DNA of 7,032 nucleotides from Spirochaetales bacterium (GTDB taxonomy: Bacteria; Spirochaetota; Spirochaetia; DSM-27196; SLST01): assembly GCA_030642995.1 (NCBI GenBank), contig DAOWMR010000144.1:1-7032 (forward strand), read 5' to 3'. The notes below the pieces were generated by a model, which saw nothing but the letters and a program-made list of their open reading frames with translations, did not search any database and was not told where the DNA came from. Made by a program: the position numbers and the translations under genes. Of the stretch, positions 1-6,311 are shown one piece after another (positions within the stretch are counted from its first letter, which is position 1; every line of letters begins with the position of its first letter).

Positions 1-34
1 GGACATCAACTACCGCTTCGCGCGAGACATGTAG
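1..34 (+). CDS. C-terminal tail of an upstream gene (partial)
   Basis: The frame starting at base 2 reads DINYRFARDM and ends in TAG at 32-34. The stop overlaps the first base of the Shine-Dalgarno sequence of the next gene, as expected for the last codons of a gene in the same operon. Only ten residues are visible, so no family can be named, and chance openness of the frame cannot be excluded. If real, it is a third member of the SagB/toroid transcription unit. Confidence 0.3.
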   Translation, partial: DINYRFARDM

Positions 35-40
35 GGAGGT
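34..40 (+). promoter_or_regulatory. Ribosome binding site of the SagB-type gene
   Basis: GGGAGGT lies six bases before the ATG at 47. It fixes that ATG rather than the in-frame ATG at residue 10. An in-frame stop at 32-34 excludes any longer protein. Confidence 0.75.
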
Positions 41-46
41 CAACAG

Positions 47-772
47 ATGGACGAACGAGACGGGCGACGAATGTTGAGATCAAACTGGGACATCCTGGGT
101 ACACCCGATCAGCAGAAGGGCGTCCCATTGCCTGAGCGTCAAAAAACCTGTCCGCCCGACGCCCCCATAACGCCGCTACCGCCCCCGGATTTCACTGAGC
201 TGTCTGAGGTAAAGCTCGTGGATGCAATCCTCAATCGGCGGAGCCGGCGAAAGTACCTGCCTCACTCGCTCACGCAACAGGAACTTTCCTTCCTGCTGTT
301 TGCTACGCAGGGCGTCCAGAAAGAACTCAAGCAATCATCGTTGCGCCCGCCGGCTTCGGCAGGCGCCCGCCATCCGTTTGAACTCTACGTGGCAGTGTTC
401 CGCGTCGACGGAATTGAACCTTCCCTCTACCGCTACCTGCCATTTGACCACGCGCTCTGCCTCATCGACGACCGGACCGACCTCCGCGAAGCCTCTGAAG
501 AGGCGCTTGAAGGACAGGGATGGAACAGCGCCGTCACCCTGTTCTGGACGGCCATCCCTTATCGGATGGAATGGCGCTACACGGTGGCAAGCCCCAAGCT
601 CATCGCACTCGACGCCGGCCACTCGTGTCAGAACCTCTACCTCGCTTGCGAGGCGATCGGGTGCGGCACCTGCGCCATAGGCGCCTACGACCAGGACAAG
701 TGCGACAAGCTGCTTGGCGTTGACGGTCTGGATGAACTCACCGTCTACGCAGCGCCAATCGGCAAGGTGTAG
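47..772 (+). CDS. SagB/ThcOx-type nitroreductase-fold flavoprotein dehydrogenase
   Basis: This 241-residue protein belongs to the nitroreductase superfamily, SagB/ThcOx branch. The family uses FMN and includes azoline oxidases of thiazole/oxazole-modified peptides, but many members stand alone with unknown substrates. Visible marks are the N-terminal leader DQQKGVP (21-27) with a proline-rich linker (about 36-48), NRRSRRKY (63-70, expected FMN-phosphate contacts), SAGARHPFE (104-112), EWRY (175-178), the DAGHSCQNLYLACEAIGCG helix (189-207) and the terminal APIGKV. Length suits a stand-alone single-domain member. There is no signal peptide, so it is cytoplasmic. Cysteines are frequent near the C-terminus (194, 201, 206, 209, 219). 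No YcaO cyclodehydratase or precursor peptide is in the window, so a role in azole peptide synthesis is not supported. It is almost certainly co-transcribed with the toroid protein that follows 5 bases later. Family assignment is firm; the substrate is unknown. Confidence 0.88.
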   Translation: MDERDGRRMLRSNWDILGTPDQQKGVPLPERQKTCPPDAPITPLPPPDFTELSEVKLVDAILNRRSRRKYLPHSLTQQELSFLLFATQGVQKELKQSSLRPPASAGARHPFELYVAVFRVDGIEPSLYRYLPFDHALCLIDDRTDLREASEEALEGQGWNSAVTLFWTAIPYRMEWRYTVASPKLIALDAGHSCQNLYLACEAIGCGTCAIGAYDQDKCDKLLGVDGLDELTVYAAPIGKV

Positions 773-777
773 GCGCC

Positions 778-1851
778 GTGACCGATGCCGAGGGCGATGC
801 TCGAGGCGCACTCATTGATCGACTCCGGCATTCCGCCGAACCGGCAATACGTTACCGGGCCGCGATCCTGACGGGCAGAGCCGGTGGCGGTAACCGCGGC
901 GTGCTTAGCGCCGACGCGGTCGCGTCGCTCCGCGAGGAAATCAGGCAATCCGATCGCGCGGCCACGCTCCTCAGTGCCCGGAAGTCAGACGGGCGGCTGC
1001 AAACCACCGGGCATGTCTACCGCAAATTCATTGGGGCGCATTGGGTCCTTGTAGATCTTGCCGACCTTGGGTATCCACCAGGCGATCGTGATCTCTATCG
1101 AATGCGGGATCAGGTCTATGATCAGTGGCTCCAACCCCGATACCACGCTTCATTTGAGTATTCACAACGACCGCAGGCCAATGAGCGCAAGGGCGTTCCC
1201 CACGCCAACGACCGGTATCGTCGGTGTGGATCCCAACACGGAAACGCGCTCTACGCATCGATCGCCCTCGGGATCGCGGACGAGCGCGCGCACGAACTCG
1301 TCCGGCTGCTTCTCAAATGGCAGTGGCCCGATGGAGGGTGGAACTGTGATACGCGACTCGAAGCCCCGATTTCCAGCTTCCACGAAACGGCAACCCCACT
1401 GCGGGGCCTTGCGGCCTACGCGAAGTGGAACGGCGCCAGGCCCGCACTCGCCGATGAGGCACAGGACGCAGCCCGGCGTGCGGCAGAGATCTTTCTCTCA
1501 CGTCGTCTCTATCGTCGATTGAGTACCGGCACGGTCATCCACCCTTCGTTTCTTCAGTTCGCCTATCCGCGGTACTGGCACTACGACCTCCTCGCCGGCC
1601 TTCTGGCGATGATGGACGTGGATGCACTCGGCGACCCCCGGTGTGCAGACGCGCTGGATTTGGTCGAGAAGGCTGAACTCCCGGAAGGCGGATGGCCGTC
1701 CGGACGCAGGTACTACCGAACTGTGCCGGTCTCCGGTGACCCTGCCGGCTCAAACATCTCGCGTGTGGGTTGGGGCCCGCACGGCCGGAAACAAATGAAC
1801 GAGTGGGTCACGACCGACATCCTCGCCGTCCTCGCGTCGGCAGGGCGGTGA
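778..1851 (+). CDS. Alpha/alpha-toroid (prenyltransferase / squalene-cyclase-like repeat) protein
   Basis: This 357-residue protein starts at GTG, with AAGGTG eight bases upstream inside the end of the preceding gene. It resembles the toroid superfamily of terpenoid cyclases and protein prenyltransferase beta subunits. Glycine-tryptophan repeats of the QW type are seen at WQWPDGGWNCD (181-191) and ELPEGGWPSG (300-309), with helical segments between them. Other striking segments are RCGSQHGN (149-156), SSFHETATPLRGLAAY (199-214), YPRYWHYDLLAGL (263-275) and NEWVTTDIL (341-349). At 357 residues it is about half the length of a squalene-hopene cyclase, and neither the DXDD nor the DCTAE catalytic motif is present, so classical polyene cyclisation is unlikely. 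Cys150, His154, Cys190, Asp191, His202 and His268 are possible metal ligands, which is only inference. There is no signal peptide or membrane segment. The 5-base gap to the SagB-type flavoprotein suggests a shared pathway. Superfamily call is good; function is unknown. Confidence 0.75.
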   Translation: MTDAEGDARGALIDRLRHSAEPAIRYRAAILTGRAGGGNRGVLSADAVASLREEIRQSDRAATLLSARKSDGRLQTTGHVYRKFIGAHWVLVDLADLGYPPGDRDLYRMRDQVYDQWLQPRYHASFEYSQRPQANERKGVPHANDRYRRCGSQHGNALYASIALGIADERAHELVRLLLKWQWPDGGWNCDTRLEAPISSFHETATPLRGLAAYAKWNGARPALADEAQDAARRAAEIFLSRRLYRRLSTGTVIHPSFLQFAYPRYWHYDLLAGLLAMMDVDALGDPRCADALDLVEKAELPEGGWPSGRRYYRTVPVSGDPAGSNISRVGWGPHGRKQMNEWVTTDILAVLASAGR

Positions 1852-1938
1852 GCTAGACCCCGGTCATGGCCAAGAGCCCGTGTGACTATCCGGACTCTTG
1901 TGAGTCATCCGACTATGCTTGGACCTTGAGGATCCTTT
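1852..1938. other. Convergent intergenic spacer with small hairpin
   Basis: This 87-base gap separates two converging genes. It holds GACTC (1893-1897), loop TTGT, GAGTC (1902-1906), and an alternative pairing CAAGAG (1871-1876) with CTCTTG (1895-1900). Neither hairpin is followed by a T tract on either strand, so I do not call an intrinsic terminator. Nothing else is recognised here. Confidence 0.4.
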
Positions 1939-2628
1939 CTAAAATGTACTGATAGTCGCTCCCCCGTAGGTGTCCCAGTCGTCGATGGTGATGGTAACCG
2001 AATCGCCGATGGGCTTTGTTTGGTCGTACGAGAAATACGAGTAGGACCCGCTGCCGGCACCCCAAACCGTGTCACCAGTGCTGAGCGTCCCGCTCGCATC
2101 CACGTCCTTGAACACGCTGATCCCGTACCAACTCCCGCGCGTCGGAAGCATTTGAATCTGGGCCAAACCCGTCCCATTTGTCGTGGTTGACCCGTCTGTT
2201 CTTTCCAGCACATTTGAGGTATCTCCATCCGCAAGGCGAAGAAGACGATACCCAACGTCGTCACTGGGATAGCCGACGAAGGTGACGTTGACACGCAATA
2301 CGGGGTCGGGTCGATTGCCGTCCGTCTCCACGCTCAGGTCACTCCACCCATCCGCCGTTTGGTACCTGAGCGCATAGGAATACGACTTTGAGCTCTCGAG
2401 TCCCGTGTGGTCAAACGATGTCGCGGTGCCCCGATAGGCTTCGGCAGATGCGGTAGTCACAACAGTGCCGTCGTCGGAAGAGTAGAGCAGGTATTCCAAA
2501 GCCTCCGGTGCTGCAGTCCAGGCAATGGTCAGTTGCTCGTTTCCGACAGTGACGGTCGGCGGATCTGGAGCGACAACATCAGGGCCGAACAGCGAACAGC
2601 CCACCAGAGCGGTCACCACGAACAACAA
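1939..2628 (-). CDS. Small FN3-domain lipoprotein, C-terminal domain unrecognised
   Basis: From the TTG at 2628 this is a 229-residue protein with a hydrophobic leader ending in the lipobox LVGC (Cys11), so it should be lipidated and membrane-anchored outside the cytoplasm. Residues about 22-104 look like one fibronectin type III domain: PDPPTVTVGN, LTIAW (33-37), and GLESSKSYSYALRY (76-89) followed by GWSDLSVE. Residues 110-229 form a second beta-rich part rich in Ser, Thr, Gly and Tyr. It contains VFKDVDASGTLSTGD (172-186), whose D-x-D-x-S-G pattern resembles an EF-hand or dockerin-type calcium loop; I do not recognise this domain. The leader from the TTG lacks the usual positive charge. 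In-frame codons upstream, beginning with ATC at 2643, would give (M)KYVSLLFVVTALVGC, which looks far more natural, so the true start may be there. No clear ribosome binding site was found for either. It is divergent from dppA and convergent with the toroid gene, hence probably a single-gene unit. Role unknown. Confidence 0.72.
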   Translation of the reverse strand: MLFVVTALVGCSLFGPDVVAPDPPTVTVGNEQLTIAWTAAPEALEYLLYSSDDGTVVTTASAEAYRGTATSFDHTGLESSKSYSYALRYQTADGWSDLSVETDGNRPDPVLRVNVTFVGYPSDDVGYRLLRLADGDTSNVLERTDGSTTTNGTGLAQIQMLPTRGSWYGISVFKDVDASGTLSTGDTVWGAGSGSYSYFSYDQTKPIGDSVTITIDDWDTYGGATISTF

Positions 2629-2638
2629 CGATACATAC

Positions 2639-2679
2639 TTGATCGAATACCCGAGGACTGCTACCTTGTTCGGTACAAT
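2639..2679 (+). promoter_or_regulatory. Tentative promoter region of the dpp operon
   Basis: TACAAT at 2674-2679 matches a sigma-70 -10 box at five of six positions, but no -35 box lies at the right distance and transcription would start inside the ribosome binding site. The alternative is TTGATC (2639-2644) with a 17-base spacer to a weak TACCTT (2662-2667). A promoter is expected in this 68-base divergent spacer, but the exact site cannot be fixed by eye. Confidence 0.25.
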
Positions 2680-2685
2680 CAGAAA

Positions 2686-2693
2686 AAGGAGGT
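2686..2693 (+). promoter_or_regulatory. Strong ribosome binding site of dppA
   Basis: AAGGAGGT within an A-rich run is a near-perfect anti-Shine-Dalgarno match, three bases before the ATG at 2697. It supports this start and suggests high translation of the binding protein. Confidence 0.8.
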
Positions 2694-2696
2694 ACC

Positions 2697-4304
2697 ATGA
2701 AGCGCATAACTATCTTCATGCTACTGTTGGTGCTGACTGCAGCCCTGGCCTTTGCCGGGAGTCAGCAAGAATCCGAACCCGAGGCGGCAGCGATGTCAGA
2801 CGGCCCCCAGATGGGTGGCGTTCTGGTCTTCGCTCGATCCGGCGACTCAGTTGGTCTGGACCCGGGACGTGAGACCGACGGTGAGAGCTTCTACGGAAGC
2901 CGGCAGATTTTTGACACGCTCGTGGAATTCAAGCCGGGAACCACCGAGGTCCAAGGCGCCCTGGCCGAGAGTTGGAACGTCAGCGCAGACGGGCTTGAGT
3001 TCACGTTCAATTTGCGCCCCGGTGTGAAGTTTCACGACGGGACACCGTTCAACGCGGACGCGGTTGCATTCAGCTTTGAGCGACAGATGGACGAGAGCCA
3101 TCCGTACTACGATCATGGTCCGTGGAAGTACTTCGGGGGCATGGGCATGGGCGGCATCATTGACGAAGTCGTCGTCGTGAATGACCTCACGGTCAAGTTC
3201 GTACTGACGGCGCCCGAGGCTCCCTTCATTGCCAATCTGGCGATGGACTTCGCAGCAATCGTCAGCCCGACCGCAGTCGCGCTCTACGATGAGGAGTTCC
3301 CCAGCAATCCAGTCGGTACCGGTCCGTTCAAGCTTGTCAGCTGGACCAAGGACGACAGCATCGTGCTGGAAGCCAACAAGGACTACTGGGGCGAGGGTCC
3401 CTATCTGGACCGATTGATCCTCCGTGTCATTCCGGACGCCACAGCCCGATACCTGGCTCTCAAGGCCGGCGAAGTTGACCTGATCGACTTCCCCTCAGCC
3501 GAGGACCTGGAACTCATGGCCGCGGACCCCAACATTGAACTCATTCAGCAGGCCGGCCTGAACGTTGGCTACATTGCCATGAACCTTGACAAGGAACCGT
3601 TTGGTGACGTGCGTGTTCGCCAGGCAATGAACTACGCGATCAACCGCGAAGAGATCATTGAAGGTGTCTACGGTAGCGCCGGTCAGGTGGCAAAGAATCC
3701 AATCCCGCCGACCATCTGGAGCTACAACGACGACATTGAGCCGTATCCGTTTGATCCGGATAAAGCTCGCGAATTGCTGGCCGAGGCCGGATTCCCGAAC
3801 GGGTTCTCCACGGATCTGTGGGCGATGCCTGTTGCCCGTCCGTACAACCCCAATGCACGACGCATCGCTGAGATCGTTCAGGCACAGCTGGCCGACATTG
3901 GCGTTGAAATCGAGATCGTCAGCTACGACTGGGGCACTTACCTGGACAAGACCGACGTTGGCGAACACAGCATGGCTATGCTCGGTTGGACCGGAGACAA
4001 CGGTGACCCGGACAACTTCATCTACCTGCTGCTGAGTGCAGACTCCGCGGTTCCTCCTGCCATGAACATCTCGTTCTGGAGAAATGAGGAATTCACCAAC
4101 CTGACTCTCGAAGCAAAGAGGGTCTACGACCAGGATGCCCGAGCCAAGCTCTACGAGCAGGCACAGGTCATCTTCCACGAAGAAGCGCCATGGGTGCCGA
4201 TTGCTCACTCAGTTGTGACCGTTCCGGTGCTCAACACCGTGCACGGCTTCGTGATTTACCCGACCGGAAGCCGTGTCTTCCAGCGAGTCTGGATCGATCA
4301 GTAG
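2697..4304 (+). CDS. dppA: Dipeptide ABC transporter periplasmic substrate-binding protein DppA
   Basis: This is a 535-residue solute-binding protein of family 5 (SBP_bac_5), similar in length to E. coli DppA. It captures di- or short peptides in the periplasm and delivers them to DppBC. The N-terminus MKRITIFMLLLVLTAALAFA is a signal peptide, probably cut after AFA (residue 20) by signal peptidase I; there is no lipobox cysteine. A short Gln/Glu/Ala linker follows. Family landmarks are LAESW (89-93), FNLRPGVKFHDGTPFNADAV (104-123), PEAPFIANLAMDF (173-185), VGTGPFKLVSW (206-216), VRQAMNYAINREEI (307-320), RPYNPNARRIAEIVQ (381-395) and GWTGDNGDPDNF (430-441). The last two segments also occur in E. 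coli DppA, where an arginine and an aspartate in these regions are reported to hold the peptide termini, so dipeptide binding is likely here. Heme or other small peptide-like cargo cannot be excluded. It is first in the operon and followed by a terminator, consistent with excess expression over the permease. Confidence 0.93.
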   Translation: MKRITIFMLLLVLTAALAFAGSQQESEPEAAAMSDGPQMGGVLVFARSGDSVGLDPGRETDGESFYGSRQIFDTLVEFKPGTTEVQGALAESWNVSADGLEFTFNLRPGVKFHDGTPFNADAVAFSFERQMDESHPYYDHGPWKYFGGMGMGGIIDEVVVVNDLTVKFVLTAPEAPFIANLAMDFAAIVSPTAVALYDEEFPSNPVGTGPFKLVSWTKDDSIVLEANKDYWGEGPYLDRLILRVIPDATARYLALKAGEVDLIDFPSAEDLELMAADPNIELIQQAGLNVGYIAMNLDKEPFGDVRVRQAMNYAINREEIIEGVYGSAGQVAKNPIPPTIWSYNDDIEPYPFDPDKARELLAEAGFPNGFSTDLWAMPVARPYNPNARRIAEIVQAQLADIGVEIEIVSYDWGTYLDKTDVGEHSMAMLGWTGDNGDPDNFIYLLLSADSAVPPAMNISFWRNEEFTNLTLEAKRVYDQDARAKLYEQAQVIFHEEAPWVPIAHSVVTVPVLNTVHGFVIYPTGSRVFQRVWIDQ

Positions 4305-4353
4305 AATTGCCCGCGAATCTCTGAGATCGATACTGACGTAATTGATTTTGCGG

Positions 4354-4384
4354 ATTGGCCCGGCCTTGTGCCGGGCCGATTTTT
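4354..4384 (+). terminator. Intrinsic terminator / attenuator between dppA and dppB
   Basis: The stem GGCCCGGC (4357-4364) pairs perfectly with GCCGGGCC (4370-4377) around the loop CTTGT. It is extended by A-T, T-A and T-G pairs (4354-4356 with 4378-4380) and followed by TTTTT (4380-4384). It lies 49 bases after the dppA stop and 20 bases before dppB. It probably ends most transcripts after dppA, with partial read-through into dppBCD. Confidence 0.88.
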
Positions 4385-4404
4385 CCTATTGAATCTGTAA
4401 CTGC

Positions 4405-5421
4405 ATGATACGATACATACTCCGACGACTTCTCCTCCTCATCCCCACTCTCCTCGGAGTTCTCACCATTGTCTTCTTCATGGTCGCACTCAGCCCAGGC
4501 GACCCCGCTCGTGTCATGCTCGGAGAGCGAGCAAGCCCTGCGCAGTTGGAAACGATTCGCGCCGAGCTTGGCCTGGATAGGCCACTCGGCGAGCAGTACC
4601 TAAACTACATTTTCCGGGCTGTCCGGCTTGATTTCGGAAGATCCATAAAGACCGGAAGACCGGTCATGCAGGAGATCAGGGAACTCTTCCCCGCAACGGT
4701 TGAATTGGCTCTGGTGGCAATGGTCATTGCCACATCGCTTGGTATTCTGATTGGGGTGCTCTCCGCAGTGAAGCAGAATACCTGGCTGGACTACACCTCG
4801 ATGGTAGGGGCGCTCACGGGGGTGAGTATGCCGGTCTTCTGGCTCGGCCTCGTGCTCATTATGATTTTTTCGGTCGGGCTCGGCTGGTTCCCGACCGGTG
4901 GCCGCATAGAGGTGAGACTCTTTTTCGAACCCATAACCCGCCTCTTTCTCATTGATGGTTTAATCGTCTGGATTCGGGACGGCGACTCGGCCTACCTCCA
5001 GAGCGCGATCCGGCACATCGTCCTTCCAGCCATCGCACTCGGGACCATCCCAATTGCAATCATCGCTCGGACCACCCGCAGCAGCATGCTGGAAACCTTG
5101 CGGCAAGACTACGTCCGCACCGCACGATCCGCGGGAATACCTGAAAAACGCGTGATTTTCCGGTATGCCCTCAAGAATGCCCTGTTGCCGGTTATCACCG
5201 TGATAGGCGTCCAGTTCGGATTGCTCCTTGCCGGAGCGATCCTCACCGAGACCATCTTCGCCTGGCCCGGCATCGGCCGATGGATCTACACGGCAATCTC
5301 TGCACGGGATTACCCGGCCGTCCAGGCAGGGGTCGCAGTGGTGTCAACGGTCTTCGTACTCATCAACCTGATCGTCGACATACTCTATTCGGTCGTCAAT
5401 CCGAAGATAAGGCTTCAATAG
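4405..5421 (+). CDS. dppB: Dipeptide ABC transporter permease DppB
   Basis: This is a 338-residue inner-membrane permease, almost the length of E. coli DppB, and one half of the peptide translocation channel. The N-terminal MIRYILRRLLLLIPTLLGVL starts the first membrane helix (about 9-30). LSPGDPARVMLGERASPAQL (29-48) is the typical family segment after it. Further hydrophobic helices lie near 99-122, 133-160, 205-222, 258-285 and 303-330. The EAA loop that docks on the ATPase is DYVRTARSAGIPEKRV (235-250) with the LP at 261-262. TETIFAWPGIGRW (281-293), RDYPAVQAGV (301-310) and the ending YSVVNPKIRLQ match the family. No Shine-Dalgarno sequence is visible before the ATG, unlike dppA and dppD, which suggests low translation or a start helped by the terminator hairpin context. 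The stop is immediately followed by the dppC start. Confidence 0.94.
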   Translation: MIRYILRRLLLLIPTLLGVLTIVFFMVALSPGDPARVMLGERASPAQLETIRAELGLDRPLGEQYLNYIFRAVRLDFGRSIKTGRPVMQEIRELFPATVELALVAMVIATSLGILIGVLSAVKQNTWLDYTSMVGALTGVSMPVFWLGLVLIMIFSVGLGWFPTGGRIEVRLFFEPITRLFLIDGLIVWIRDGDSAYLQSAIRHIVLPAIALGTIPIAIIARTTRSSMLETLRQDYVRTARSAGIPEKRVIFRYALKNALLPVITVIGVQFGLLLAGAILTETIFAWPGIGRWIYTAISARDYPAVQAGVAVVSTVFVLINLIVDILYSVVNPKIRLQ

Positions 5422-6309
5422 GTGTCCACGGTGGAACAGACCAGCGCAGTCGAACAGCACAGAGAGCCAACCCCGTTTCAGGAGAAATGGATCCGACTCC
5501 TTCGGAACAAGGGCGCTGTGGTGGGCATGGGCGTCATTCTGCTGTTTATCGTGCTTGCGATATTCGCCCCGCTCATTGCGCCTCATGACCCACTCGAGCA
5601 GAACATCTCAATACGAAAGAGCCCGCCCTTCACAGAGAGCCACTTCCTTGGAACCGATGAACTCGGCCGCGACATGCTGAGCAGGCTCATCTACGGGGCG
5701 CGACTGAGCATGACCATCGGCATCCTCTCCGTTGGCATCTCAATGATCGGCGGAGTGGCTATCGGCGTCGTCTCCGGGTACTTCGGCGGTTGGCTTGACC
5801 GCATCGTCATGCGGTTCATCGATATCATGCTCGCCTTCCCGTATGTGCTTCTGACCATCGTTATTGTGGCGGTCCTCGGGCCGAGTTTGACCAACGCGAT
5901 GATCGCCATCGACATCAGTCAGCTGCCGCGATACGTGCGCCTCGTTCGCGCTTCGGTACTCGCAGAGAAGGAGAGTGATTACGTCCTCGCTGAACGAAGC
6001 ATCGGCACGAGTGACCTTGAGCTGATGTTCGGCTCAATTCTCCCGAACAGTCTCGCGCCGGTGATCGTTCAGGCAACGTTGGGCGTTGGTGAGGCAATTC
6101 TCAGCAGCGCCGCTCTGAGTTTTCTCGGACTTGGCGCCCAGCCGCCAACACCGGAGTGGGGCCTGATGATTGCCTCGAGCCGGGAGTTTGTCACCAGTGC
6201 ATGGTGGATCGTCACCTTGCCAGGACTTGCGACGCTCCTTTCGGTTCTGGGATTCAACCTGTTCGGTGACGGATTGCGGGACGTTCTGGATCCGAGGCTC
6301 AAGGAATAG
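5422..6309 (+). CDS. dppC: Dipeptide ABC transporter permease DppC
   Basis: This is the second membrane subunit, 295 residues, with an OppC-type N-terminal domain followed by the binding-protein-dependent transport permease domain. It starts at GTG directly after the dppB stop (no gap), with AAGG at 5409-5412 upstream; a second in-frame GTG at 5431 is possible. After a polar N-terminus (1-29), the first helix spans about 31-53 and is followed by APHDPLEQN (53-61) and the landmark LGTDELGRDMLSRLIYGAR (76-94). Other family segments are IDIMLAFP (133-140), the EAA loop DYVLAERSIGTSDLEL (186-201) with ILPNSLAPVIVQ (206-217), and ALSFLGLGAQPPTPEWG (231-247). The ending GDGLRDVLDPRLKE is typical. 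It pairs with DppB in the channel. The length is close to E. coli DppC and nothing appears broken. Confidence 0.94.
   Translation: MSTVEQTSAVEQHREPTPFQEKWIRLLRNKGAVVGMGVILLFIVLAIFAPLIAPHDPLEQNISIRKSPPFTESHFLGTDELGRDMLSRLIYGARLSMTIGILSVGISMIGGVAIGVVSGYFGGWLDRIVMRFIDIMLAFPYVLLTIVIVAVLGPSLTNAMIAIDISQLPRYVRLVRASVLAEKESDYVLAERSIGTSDLELMFGSILPNSLAPVIVQATLGVGEAILSSAALSFLGLGAQPPTPEWGLMIASSREFVTSAWWIVTLPGLATLLSVLGFNLFGDGLRDVLDPRLKE
6301..6305 (+). promoter_or_regulatory. Ribosome binding site of dppD
   Basis: AAGGA in the last codons of dppC lies six bases before the ATG at 6312 and supports that start. Confidence 0.65.
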
Positions 6310-6311
6310 TC

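Noticed and set aside
335..811. Minus-strand open frame of 158 codons over the SagB-type gene
   Set aside because: Arg/His/Ala-rich shadow translation opposite a gene with strong family motifs.
1058..1522. Plus-strand 154-codon frame inside the toroid gene
   Set aside because: Out-of-frame shadow rich in Ser/Arg/Pro/Thr; the enclosing frame has the QW-type repeats.
47..1851. Azole-modified peptide (TOMM) biosynthesis cluster
   Set aside because: A SagB-type oxidase is present, but no YcaO protein, E1-like partner or Cys/Ser/Thr-rich precursor peptide is visible in the window.
1871..1906. Possible bidirectional terminator between the convergent genes
   Set aside because: Short alternative stems only, with mismatches and no T tract on either strand; kept only as a note on the spacer.
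3136..3155. Tandem GGGCAT repeat within dppA
   Set aside because: It encodes a Gly-Met-rich loop (GGMGMGG) at the position where E. coli DppA has a similar Gly-Met loop, so it is normal coding sequence.
3495..4208. Minus-strand open frame of 237 codons inside dppA
   Set aside because: It is the antisense shadow of a confidently assigned gene; no recognisable protein features.
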